Source: Setoptus koraiensis (taxonomy: Eukaryota > Arthropoda). Taken from it: 64,000 bases of DNA. The stretch is taken from contig CM106586.1 in assembly GCA_048013815.1 (NCBI GenBank), positions 9,548,001 to 9,612,000 on the forward strand, in the 5' to 3' direction. Made by a program: the position numbers and the translations under genes. Below the pieces are notes generated by a model, which was not told the DNA's origin, ran no database searches, and worked only from the letters and a program-made list of their open reading frames with translations. This document shows, one piece after another, positions 46,096 through 55,810 of this stretch; positions within the stretch are counted from its first letter, which is position 1, and every line of letters begins with the position of its first letter.

Positions 46096-46212
46096 ATGCA
46101 ATATTGCATCGTGTTTGCATCGTTTACAAAACGAATATGCAATCACCTGACCTACAGTTTACGATATAGCGCGCCTAATTCGAACTCAACAAATTAGACC
46201 AATTTATTTGGT
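46096..46212 (+). promoter_or_regulatory. Conserved upstream block of MKK3/6
   Basis: This 117-bp block, also present at 43932-44048 upstream of pallidin, lies 235 bp before the MKK3/6 start codon. It contains the perfect palindrome ATGCAATATTGCAT (46096-46109) and TATAGCGCGC. Position and near-identity suggest core promoter sequence that originally lay between the divergent pallidin and MKK3/6 genes. Confidence 0.5.
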
Positions 46213-46446
46213 GTGCACTCATGATGCAACAGATTATGCTAATTAGAGGAAAATATCCATCACCGAGCTGCATAATGCGGTTTTTGATGTCCAGACCAAG
46301 AAACGGGAAGACAAAAAAAACGTCGATATCAATATACAATAGATGTCTAGTCAGATAAATGTTGTTTTGTCCACGTTAGTGAATAATCAAGACAGCACCA
46401 CTTACAATAGTTTGTTTGCATCACGCAAGCGATTTATAGTTCGCCA

Positions 46447-47658
46447 TGTCAGGTAGGTTGACCCCAGATAGTCTTTATGCAATTGAAACGAATCATTATT
46501 CACAATACAGGGCAATATTAATCTCTCCGTTCAACCGCTGTTGTAGACAATTTAGAAAGAAAGAAACGACCTCCCAAGCTCAAACCATTAGAGGTTACAC
46601 AACCGGACCAACAAAATGATAACGAATCTCTCAGGACGATAATTGCTGATGCCAATGACGGAATCAACACGTCAGCGTGTAATCTAGACAGTACGACCAC
46701 ATTGTTTCTAGAAGATGGCAGGCAGATTTTCACTAGGACCGATGATATCGAGGCCATAGAGCAACTGGGCCGTGGACAGTATGGTATAGTGGAGAAGGTT
46801 CGCCACAAACCTAGTGGCGCCACAATGGCAGTCAAACGAGTTGCTGCCGTACCCACAAATGATCAAGAGAAGAGAAGACTATTGATGGATGTGGAGATAC
46901 TACTCAAAGGAAATAATTGCCAAAATATTGTCAAATTCTATGGAGCACTTATATGGGAGGGTGATCTTTGGATCTTCATGGAATTGATGGATTGTTCTTT
47001 GGATAGATTTTATAAATTAGCACAAAATTATAATAGAGCCCATAGTGGTGACAGTAATACCATGACCACAACCTCAAACGAACCAGACGGCCCAAATGTA
47101 CCTGAATACGTGCTGGGGAGAATGGCTGCCGACGTCATAAGCGCCCTAAGCTTCTTATACAGTATTAAAGTCATTCACAGGGATATCAAGCCATCTAATA
47201 TACTCATATCTAGCAAAGGGATTATAAAATTGTGCGATTTTGGAATATCGGGCTACCTGGTCAACTCTATAGCTAAAACATATGAAGCAGGATGTAGACC
47301 CTATATGGCTCCGGAGCGTATAGATCCACCTAGAGATCGTACGGGTTACGACATAAAATCGGACGTTTGGAGCTTAGGCATAACAATGGTAGAGATAGCA
47401 ACAGGCAGGTATCCCTATCAGCAAGCGCGAGATTTTTTCGAACAATTGAAGATGATTTGCGCCAAGGAACCACCAAAACTGCCCGCTGGACAATTCAGTG
47501 TAGAGTTCAATAAATTTATCGATAGTTGCCTTGAGAAAGATTATCAATTGAGGCCTAATTATAGCATGTTAAAAGAGGATCCATTTATAGTTAGCAATAG
47601 GGATCGAGATATAACAGAATATATTAGTAATGTTTTTATGGCTTCAATGCCTGACTAA
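46447..47658 (+). CDS. lic: MAP kinase kinase 3/6 (licorne-type, p38 activator)
   Basis: Exon 1 is only 7 coding bases (46447-46453, ATG TCA G) before GTAGGT. Exon 2 is 46547-47658, after TTGTAG, phase 1, giving 372 residues. The N-terminus MSDNLERKKRPPKLKP is a MAPK docking site like that of MKK6 (KGKKRNPGLK). The kinase domain shows GRGQYG, AVKR, ELMDCSLDRFY, HRDIKPSN, DFGISG and the activation loop SIAKT (MKK6: SVAKT), then GCRPYMAPERI. The match in SGYLV and the whole N-lobe is better to MKK3/6 than to MKK4. It should phosphorylate p38. It converges with the choline transporter, about 100 bp away. Confidence 0.93.
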
Positions 47659-47759
47659 TGAGGGGAGAGTAAGCTAGATTAAGTTATACATTATTGTTGA
47701 CTAAATTAAACTACACAAATACAATCTCCACATGCATATCATTGATACACATTACTATT

Positions 47760-50360
47760 TCAGGCCAAATGTAGTTGTGCTGCCGAGTTGATTAGATGCG
47801 ACATTAACGTCGAGCCGGTCAATTGATTGCTGTCGATACCTTGGAGTTTGCTCCGTTCATAATCCTCACAGTAGCATATGAACAGGGCGTCGATAACCAT
47901 CTCATACACCGATAAAAACCAGTGAGCAACAATATATGCGTAAAGTCCCGATATTATTATTGGCGACCAAGAATAATTTAGATGTTCGGTCTTGTCCTCT
48001 AGTAGAAGGAAGGCCAATGCGACAGTGGACACTACCACACATATTTTTGCTATAACCAAGAGAACGCTTCCAAATGATTTGATTGCCAGCAGTTTCAGCG
48101 GATTTGAGGCCAGTATCTTGAATGCTTGTTTGGCTCCCGTCATAAAAGAGTGGCCATGAATGGCTATCTCAACGTAGGCGTCTCTATTGATAATCATGAC
48201 AATGTTGTCAAAGAACCAAATAAAACATTTCCAAAGGTAAGAGCATGATCCACAGCAAGACGTGGATGCCGTATTACGTAGTAGCCCGCCACTAGTGTCT
48301 GGTTCTGCTGGTGATGACGTAACATCGCGACTTTGGAGACAATTGTGTTGGACAAGTAGCTGTATTTGTTTTGCCACAACACGAACCACTTTGAATACTG
48401 CCACCAAAAATGAGCCCAACGCCACAGAGCCCAAATAGTAGAGTATTAGATCGGCTATGGACGAGCCAATAGGTGAGCTAAGATGATATTTTTGTGGCGA
48501 AAAGTACCACTTGCTCACAGCGGATCCAATGACAAAATGTTGACAGGCCAATGCAAAGTGTGACACCCAAAGATAAGCGAATACGTGATACCATTTCATT
48601 AGTTTGTACATGGGTTCCGACTTGAACAGAACGAATCCGGTCCTTGAGTCCAACACTGGCTGTCTTACTGATTGCAAACAAACAAAGCCCATAAACCAGA
48701 TCACCGCGGCGCCCATCAACAACGTATAAGTAAACAATGGCTGAATCAGTAGCAACGGCATATCCGCTAACGCCTTGCCAGACTCTCTAAACAGCATTGT
48801 GACCATCAATATTCGTTTCCTCATGACAAGTATAATCGTTATCGCTATGACGGAGAGAAATGTCAAAAATATAGCACCCAATAGCCATCTGTCTGACGAG
48901 GCCAGCCTGTCTGGCGAGTATCTCAGCGTGCTCGTTGTTGATAATGTCTGCTGATTTGAATAATGTTGCAACTCTGATTGGTTGTTGAGGTCCATTATGA
49001 GCTGATAATAATTCGACCACGAATATGATGTTGTCGCAATCAATAATGATACCACTGTTAGTAGACAGGACCAAATGATGAGACTGGCCAAAAATCTGAG
49101 CAATATCAGCAATAGTAGCGACATTATTAGGCCCAGGCTGAATATGTAAATGAGCTCTTTGTAACATTCGCCAATGTCTGACATAATATCATCAATGAAG
49201 GTGCGAGTGACATTGATGGCATTGGGAAACAGAGCAAAACGCCAATTCTTCGGCATACACCTGTAGAATATCAACTCTATATAATCTGATGGACATTGAT
49301 CTACGCATTCTGTTTTGTATATCAGCTCTTGGTGTCGGAATTCGGGCTCAGAATTCCATGCCATAGACGAATCGTCTGGATCAAATGGATACTGGCGAGG
49401 TTTTCCGGCGTTAGATCTCGACCGATTGTGTTTATGATGTTGATTGATTGTCGTTGCTGAATGGTTCGGTTGTTGGCTCACCAGCAGTTGATTGTTATTA
49501 TCTTGTTCGCTTTGACTGTGACCTTGACTATTGTCCGACTGATGTTCGTTGTAGAGTGCAACCAAACTCTTAGGGTACTGATAGAGTATGCGCGATTCCA
49601 ATTGAGGAGCTGGTGACGAGTTCAGCGACGAAGTGGAATTGTTCGTGGTCGTTTGTTTGTTTGCTTGGTAGGCGTCTCGAGTGTCGTTGATTGAATTTAT
49701 CATCATTAATCTGTCCGATTGATTATATAACAGATTGACAAGAGTGTACTTAGTGTAGGGCTGGCCAGTGTAGTTTTTGCCCGATTGATCTATGCCCTCT
49801 ATCGGCCTGATTGAGTTGTCTCTGCCACAAATGTTACCGTAGCTGTCGTGACCGTGCACAATAATATTCATGTCCACTTGCTTGATGAAAATCGCCTCCC
49901 AGATGATGTAGGCCAAGAAACTCAAGAAGGCAATCATGACGAGCAAAGAGCCCGAATCGCGCACCTTCCTGTGACTGACAGGATAATTCAGTTGCACAAC
50001 GCTGGCCAACGGTAGCAATTGTGCCAAATTTGTCAGTAATTGACCACCAGCGGCCCCATTGTCGCCGGCGCATCTTGCCAAACTCAACGGACTGACATAG
50101 TCCGGTAGTGATGGCCGTGATGCCACTTTGCTGAAATACGATCCAATTGGCCCCAGCGATAAGTTGTTGGTGCTGTCAACTGACAACTTTGTTGTTGGAC
50201 TCGATGTCGACGCTTGTCTACTATTGTTTTGTTCCTGTTCTTCTGCTGCAACTGCCTCTCCGCTGGCCTGCTGTTCTGGCTTGCTATGGATTTGTTTTAT
50301 TATTTGTTCACTGATTGTGGGCAAACTCTGGCCCACTCTGTTGGACACGTGATGCTTCAT
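47760..50360 (-). CDS. Choline transporter-like protein (CTL1/SLC44A1 type)
   Basis: 866 residues in one exon, preferred ATG at 50360 (MKHHVSNRVGQ). After a polar N-terminus comes RKVRDSGSLLVMIAFLSFLAYI with HGHDSYGNICGRDN, as in SLC44A1 (FGYDSFGNMCGKKN). A long Asn/Gln/Ser-rich extracellular loop of about 200 residues follows, then CVDQCP. The membrane core contains VMRKRILMVTMLFRESGKAL, SHFALACQHFVIGSAVSKWYF, FDNIVMIINRDAYVEIAIHG, FMTGAKQAFKILASNPLK and FLSVYEMVIDALFICYCEDYE. All match CTL1 in order. It should carry choline or ethanolamine across plasma or mitochondrial membranes. The long first loop makes it about 200 residues larger than human CTL1. Confidence 0.93.
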   Translation of the reverse strand: MKHHVSNRVGQSLPTISEQIIKQIHSKPEQQASGEAVAAEEQEQNNSRQASTSSPTTKLSVDSTNNLSLGPIGSYFSKVASRPSLPDYVSPLSLARCAGDNGAAGGQLLTNLAQLLPLASVVQLNYPVSHRKVRDSGSLLVMIAFLSFLAYIIWEAIFIKQVDMNIIVHGHDSYGNICGRDNSIRPIEGIDQSGKNYTGQPYTKYTLVNLLYNQSDRLMMINSINDTRDAYQANKQTTTNNSTSSLNSSPAPQLESRILYQYPKSLVALYNEHQSDNSQGHSQSEQDNNNQLLVSQQPNHSATTINQHHKHNRSRSNAGKPRQYPFDPDDSSMAWNSEPEFRHQELIYKTECVDQCPSDYIELIFYRCMPKNWRFALFPNAINVTRTFIDDIMSDIGECYKELIYIFSLGLIMSLLLLILLRFLASLIIWSCLLTVVSLLIATTSYSWSNYYQLIMDLNNQSELQHYSNQQTLSTTSTLRYSPDRLASSDRWLLGAIFLTFLSVIAITIILVMRKRILMVTMLFRESGKALADMPLLLIQPLFTYTLLMGAAVIWFMGFVCLQSVRQPVLDSRTGFVLFKSEPMYKLMKWYHVFAYLWVSHFALACQHFVIGSAVSKWYFSPQKYHLSSPIGSSIADLILYYLGSVALGSFLVAVFKVVRVVAKQIQLLVQHNCLQSRDVTSSPAEPDTSGGLLRNTASTSCCGSCSYLWKCFIWFFDNIVMIINRDAYVEIAIHGHSFMTGAKQAFKILASNPLKLLAIKSFGSVLLVIAKICVVVSTVALAFLLLEDKTEHLNYSWSPIIISGLYAYIVAHWFLSVYEMVIDALFICYCEDYERSKLQGIDSNQLTGSTLMSHLINSAAQLHLA

Positions 50361-51686
50361 TTTGCTCAAACTACTGTGCTAATTAGACAACTATCTTGAT
50401 AACTTAGACTTGTTACTTGCGTTTGTGTGAGTGTCACCGCGATAAGATTCGCACCTCTTTGTTCAGCGATCTGCTACCGACTGAGTCGATATTGGCCCAC
50501 CAGGTACCCATTATATAGGCCTAATGGTTGTTTTGTGAGGCTGAGGCCGAGACTGAGTGTATTATTAGCGCAAGCAAACAAATTCAAGTTCATCAACCTC
50601 TGGCCTCAAGACCCAGCCTGATTGCTGGGCACGTCCCAACAAACATGGCCGTCTAGTGGCGCAAGTCTGGAGTCAAAGCACTGAAGGGACTGGCCACTAT
50701 AAGTTCATGACAAATGACTGGCGGTGTCATTGACTCGACCACAACTTGAACCATGACTGCCAGTGCGCCATGCAACCACGTTGTTTTGCACGAGCTATCA
50801 TTGTTGCTCGTGCAATTCAATTGTATATTACTGCCTCTATGTAATTTCTTATTGTTATTCATGCATACATACATAATGACAGTTGTTAGCTACTAGCAGC
50901 ACGTGAACACTGACGCACATTGTACCAATCACCATGGCTACCTGTGGTAGCTATTTTTTGTTCAGGTAGAGCTGCCTGACGTAATTGCTCAAGTTCAATG
51001 AATTGAGTGAGTATACCTTCATGGTCACAATGGGACCTCAGTAGCACTATACAGTAGTACTGTAACGAAAGAAAGCTTTCGCACGTGCGCCTGCCTAAAA
51101 CCAACCATATCATGCCGCCAGACTTTACAACTAATCGGTACCTGTCATTACATAATATTGGAATATAACACCATAGTGGCCGATGTGGCATGTGTTCTGC
51201 ATGGACAATCGAAGACTAATAGCTCTAATTGAATACGTACAATAACACTGGTGGGGCTCATGAACTTCCATGTTGAACTCAAAGTTTGCCACTTATTTAG
51301 CAGGCGCTGATGGCTTGTGATATATGCCCGATGTTCTCTCAACTGCCTTTCTACACAATTTTTCGGCCACATCGCTCCACAAAATTTGTCCTACTACATA
51401 GGTGACTGATTTCTGATCAGTCAATAAATACAATGGTGTCTCTACATGACTGTGGGCGCTCATCGTTGTCTTTTCGCTGATGATTCTCATGAAAGTTGGC
51501 GTAGCCATGGCGACCAACGCAACACTCACTTATTGTTGCAAAGTGACAGTTTGTTGTTAATAATGTCACATGTGCTTCCAATGCCCTGTCTTTTTGACTG
51601 GTCTGCTGCAACCGCTCTCCCTCTGTCCTATTCCCACATTGATAATTATTGGTATTTTCCCTACAATTAAAACAATTATAATCATC
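50361..51686. other. Divergent spacer SLC44/FBF1
   Basis: 1.3 kb between two outward-facing genes. Minus-strand open frames at 50.7-51.7 kb are short and resemble nothing. Promoters for both genes are expected. Confidence 0.5.
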
Positions 51687-53858
51687 ATGACTTATCAGTT
51701 CGATGACGATAGCGTCCTCGAAGATCTCCTCAATGAACAACTCATAAAAAGGAAATCCTCCTCGTCAGACTCAGTGTCTGCGCGACCAAAACAACTCCCT
51801 GATTCAACCGATCAAATCTCTGGAATGAGATCTCTCAAAAATGTTGCCACGGAAAACAGCACTTCCTCTACAAAATCAGTTAGATTTGAAGAAAGGCGTA
51901 TGTTTAATCAGGGCAAAGGCAGCAAATATCAGGAAAGCTCTGAAAGTGGAAGCGATGGACGTAGTGTTGCCACGAATTCTTTGATACCACGCAGCTCGCC
52001 TTCATCTCTACAAGAAACCTCGCCGAGACTGGATTCAGCAGCGAAAAAATCTAATCAATCTTGGTCCGACATGAAGTCAAATATAGCGGCCCGATCTAGC
52101 AACTCTCAATTGAACGGACAAAGAACTGGTGCATCCTCTTCGGCAGTAACATCCTATATGGATGGCAGAAATGAACTGTCCTCCGATACCCAATCTGATC
52201 AGCGCGCATTCGGCATGTCGGATCAGAGAAATCAAGCTCTGAGCCCGCTGGGTGACATTCAATCTATGACGAAACAAGAATTGATTAGCTTAGTTAAACA
52301 GCAGAGGGAACATCTAAATGTGATGGACATGGAACAGCAACAGTGCAATCAGATCATGAAGAGAATGAGTGAGAAGCGCGAAAGTGAAATGGTTTATTTC
52401 AGAGAGTTATTCGAAACAAAACAGAAACTGTTTGAGGAAACGCAAGGAGACAACTTGAAAAGAATGGAATCAAAGTATCTGCTAGAAATAAAACAATTGG
52501 AGTTGAAATGTGACAATTTAGAATCTATTCGGGCAAGATTGCAAGAGGAATGCTCACAACAAAAAGAATTTTTGGAGACTCAGTATCGAGATCACTTGTC
52601 CAAGATTGAGGCAAATCATGATCGGCAATTGGAGATTTTAGCAGATCAGCACAAAAACGATTTAGCCAGATTGAACAAATTGAAACAGCAAGAGCTTCAG
52701 AGTGTCATTGCCATTCGCGACAACGGAGCCAACTTGGACCGACTACTGCAAGAATGGACAGAGAAGATTCAGCAAGTGTCCGCCGTTTACGACAAAGAAT
52801 TAGACAAACGACAGTGTATATTGGATAAGCAAGCGCAAACGCTAGATGAAAGCAATGAGCAAATTGCTGTTATTACACGAAATCTACACGAATCAAATGT
52901 AGACAATCGCAAACATTATGAAGAATATTCAAATTTGGTCCGAGAGCACGAAACACTATTTGTAGAATTGTCAAAACTGTCCAAGAATATGGTCACTCAA
53001 ATGGAGACATTCAATCAAGAGAGAAAGCAAATTCAATCGGTCAGTGTGCAACAACAGGAGGATATTGCCAAAGAAAGGTCTCAAATTGTAACACATATAG
53101 CCTTGTTTAGCGAAAAGATGCTCTCTATAGAGGAGCAAACTAGAGCTCTGTTACAAAAAGAAAGTGAATTGAATGACAAGGAAAGAAAATTGAAATACGA
53201 TATGGAGATTTTCCAACAAGAACAGCACCTCGAGAGGATCAATAGAAAGGACAATGAAAACAAAATATTGACGTCGCATCTTGATTGTAAGAATAAACAA
53301 CAAGAAATGACACAAGAGGAGGCCAATTTGAAGCGATGGAAGGACGAGCTCAATCAAAAAAATTCAGATCTAGAAAAAGCTAGGGCGGACCTTGAAATCA
53401 AAGGCCAGGAGCTGCGCCATCAAAATTCAGAAGCCATGAGGTTGCGTGACGAGGCCAACAACACCCGAGACGAGGTTGAGAAAGTAAGAAAGGATATATT
53501 AATTAAGGAGAAACTACTGACTAAAATGACGAGGGATTTGGAGGAGAACAAGATGAAGTACTCATTATTATATAAGACGTGTCACGCCGAAATGCGACAA
53601 CTACAACGCTTCAAACAGTCGCTTGTGTGCTCGCTATGCTCCTCGAGATTGTTCTCTGATGGTGCCATGGGAGCAAAAATATCATCAACGCCCAGACCCG
53701 ATATTATAGACAGGCCAAACGATCTATATCGTCATGATTTTCGTTATGAGGCCAAAGAACCTAGCCATGTACTTATTGAAAAGTGGAAAGAGGCAGCTAT
53801 CAAAGATGAGAGGATGCTACGAGAGGAAACAGCGTTTGTTAAAACTATGCTGAGCTGA
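51687..53858 (+). CDS. FBF1-like ciliary transition-fibre coiled-coil protein
   Basis: 724-codon frame from ATG 51687 (MTYQFDDDSVLEDLLNEQL); an in-frame ATG at 51570 adds a hydrophobic stretch unlike the family and is less likely. The N-terminus (DDDSVLEDLL) recalls the FBF1 N-terminal DDILGDLL-type motif. A Ser-rich disordered part (30-220) precedes continuous coiled coil (about 225-660). LARLNKLKQQELQSVIAIRD followed by NLDRLLQEWTEKIQQ resembles FBF1 QLQRLKLLKDREIDAV then SLNGIIEQMEKFSS. FBF1 (DYF-19) sits on transition fibres and lets IFT trains enter cilia. Coiled-coil similarity is easily overcalled, so the name is tentative. Confidence 0.65.
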   Translation: MTYQFDDDSVLEDLLNEQLIKRKSSSSDSVSARPKQLPDSTDQISGMRSLKNVATENSTSSTKSVRFEERRMFNQGKGSKYQESSESGSDGRSVATNSLIPRSSPSSLQETSPRLDSAAKKSNQSWSDMKSNIAARSSNSQLNGQRTGASSSAVTSYMDGRNELSSDTQSDQRAFGMSDQRNQALSPLGDIQSMTKQELISLVKQQREHLNVMDMEQQQCNQIMKRMSEKRESEMVYFRELFETKQKLFEETQGDNLKRMESKYLLEIKQLELKCDNLESIRARLQEECSQQKEFLETQYRDHLSKIEANHDRQLEILADQHKNDLARLNKLKQQELQSVIAIRDNGANLDRLLQEWTEKIQQVSAVYDKELDKRQCILDKQAQTLDESNEQIAVITRNLHESNVDNRKHYEEYSNLVREHETLFVELSKLSKNMVTQMETFNQERKQIQSVSVQQQEDIAKERSQIVTHIALFSEKMLSIEEQTRALLQKESELNDKERKLKYDMEIFQQEQHLERINRKDNENKILTSHLDCKNKQQEMTQEEANLKRWKDELNQKNSDLEKARADLEIKGQELRHQNSEAMRLRDEANNTRDEVEKVRKDILIKEKLLTKMTRDLEENKMKYSLLYKTCHAEMRQLQRFKQSLVCSLCSSRLFSDGAMGAKISSTPRPDIIDRPNDLYRHDFRYEAKEPSHVLIEKWKEAAIKDERMLREETAFVKTMLS

Positions 53859-54022
53859 TGAAGTAGGATCTCAGCTAACTTTTTTCGAACTCTATGTTTG
53901 TATATTCGTTATCTATAACTTTTTCATTGTTTGATTGAGTGTTGATCCGAGTCTATATTTACCGTACATCATAATGATTCATTCAACATTAATAATAATG
54001 ACATACACTTAGAATGACTTTT

Positions 54023-55810
54023 TTAAGCTCCCAAAGCTGTGAGGGCTTCTTTTGCGAAGAACTTTACATCCTTGTCCACATCTAGATAAAGATCATTCAG
54101 ACACGGTTTCACTTGCTGATTGACCACATTTGATTCTAGGATGGGCCCGATCTTTTGGAGAGTTTTGGCGACATTAAATCTAACATTAGCGACAAAGTCA
54201 TGAGATAGCTTAAGAATTGTGGGCAATAGAAGTTGTTCGGTGATCCTTGGTCCACAAGCCTCCGCTAAAACACTGATACTAAATAAGCAAGTCATACGAT
54301 GAAGGTAATTGCCTTCCTCGGACAATGCCGCTACTCTTGGTAGAACAGTACTTTGAGCCCAATCTTGACCGAATTTCATAACAAGCTGTTTAAGATTCTG
54401 TGTGGCTGCTTCGCGAATGGCGAACACTTGATCTACCAGCCACGTCATGCATAGAGTATTGAGCTTATCATCGAAAAATTCAACTCCTAGCTGGCCGGCC
54501 AATAATGGCATATATTGTATGATAGCCAATCTAACGCGCCACTTTGGATCCTCAGCCAATTCTACGATGGCGGGTAGCAAAGACTGACTAAGTTGTTGTA
54601 TACCAATGACCTCGTTAACACAATCTAGGTTTGATATAATATTCAGCCTGACCTCTGGACAGTCATCTTTCAATTGTGTTAAAAATAAGGGTAATAAATG
54701 ATCAACAGTCAGATCTTTGCCTAATATTGGTGCCAAGCCCATTATGACAGAGGCTAATGCTGATTTAACGTGCTGATTTGCATCGGTCACTAACTCTTTC
54801 ACTGATGGTAATATATCTCTCATAATAGTCTGTTCTTGGTTCGCTTGGGGTAAATTTTGACAAAAATCTCGAACCTTTTGTGCGGCGGCAGCCCTAACTT
54901 CGGCCTCGGCGTCCTTTAGTAGTGCTTGAAACGAGGGCACAAGCCAGGTGATCGTTGCATGTGGTCCAACGGCATTTTGTAAGTCTGTGAATTTTTCCGC
55001 AACCATATAGCGAACACGCCATGATTTATCATCAGCGGCTGACCTCAATAGTGGTACAACGCACCTTTCGATGTCCTCTTGTGATAAAAGATTGGCCACA
55101 ACACAGCATGCCTCAACTGCTAATAATCGTACAGAATCTTGTTCGTCCCAGGCCAATTGGGTCCATAATTTGACCATATCAGTTTTAACATAATCGCGCT
55201 CAAGTACTTTGGCAAATTCGCCCAATTTTGATGCTGCCGATCTTCTAACCATGGGTGTGTCATCCTCGCACAAACGATTGAACGCTTGACGCAATTCCTC
55301 TTTACATTCAGTAGATACTCTACTATAGGCTATACTGAATAGACCACAAGCCGATGTTCGGGACGTGAACCAATCGCCTTGTGCCAATCTTAGCACCAAA
55401 GGAACAAAATGTTCTTCCAAATGTTTGGGTGAATGCTGTTGGGCGATATTTCGCAATGATTCAACTGCCTTATCCCTGACAACCGTCTCCTCTAATGTTG
55501 CCAATGATTCTAATGGTGGTAATAAACAATTAACATATTCGGGTCCTCCAACTAATGGCGTAAACTGGCCTAATTGTTCGGCTAAAGCTAATAATACCTC
55601 ATCCTCATCATAGACAGTATCGGTGAGAAATGGTATTAATTCTGATCGTGTTCGTTCTGTTCCTAATGCCAATGCAATTGTTGATAATTTTTTTATACTA
55701 TTCAATCTTAGTTGTATATCGTCGTTCCTCAATTCATCAATCAACACGGCAATTGGATACAATGAGTCATCTCCTCCAGCAAGGGCACTAGGCATTGCTG
55801 TATCAGTCAT
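54023..55810 (-). CDS. PP2A 65-kDa scaffold subunit A
   Basis: 595 residues in one exon, ATG at 55810, against 589 in human PPP2R1A. Fifteen HEAT repeats are visible from [20 protein letters not shown] to [12 protein letters not shown]. Conserved stretches include [48 protein letters not shown] and [16 protein letters not shown]. It holds the catalytic C and regulatory B subunits of PP2A. It converges with the FBF1-like gene, 164 bp away. The 5' region beyond 55810 is rich in TTG and AT repeats. Confidence 0.97.
   Translation of the reverse strand: MTDTAMPSALAGGDDSLYPIAVLIDELRNDDIQLRLNSIKKLSTIALALGTERTRSELIPFLTDTVYDEDEVLLALAEQLGQFTPLVGGPEYVNCLLPPLESLATLEETVVRDKAVESLRNIAQQHSPKHLEEHFVPLVLRLAQGDWFTSRTSACGLFSIAYSRVSTECKEELRQAFNRLCEDDTPMVRRSAASKLGEFAKVLERDYVKTDMVKLWTQLAWDEQDSVRLLAVEACCVVANLLSQEDIERCVVPLLRSAADDKSWRVRYMVAEKFTDLQNAVGPHATITWLVPSFQALLKDAEAEVRAAAAQKVRDFCQNLPQANQEQTIMRDILPSVKELVTDANQHVKSALASVIMGLAPILGKDLTVDHLLPLFLTQLKDDCPEVRLNIISNLDCVNEVIGIQQLSQSLLPAIVELAEDPKWRVRLAIIQYMPLLAGQLGVEFFDDKLNTLCMTWLVDQVFAIREAATQNLKQLVMKFGQDWAQSTVLPRVAALSEEGNYLHRMTCLFSISVLAEACGPRITEQLLLPTILKLSHDFVANVRFNVAKTLQKIGPILESNVVNQQVKPCLNDLYLDVDKDVKFFAKEALTALGA

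Noticed and set aside
46702-47658. MKK4 as the identity of the MAP kinase kinase
   Set aside because: The N-lobe, DFGISGYLV and the short N-terminal docking site fit MKK3/6 better than MKK4.
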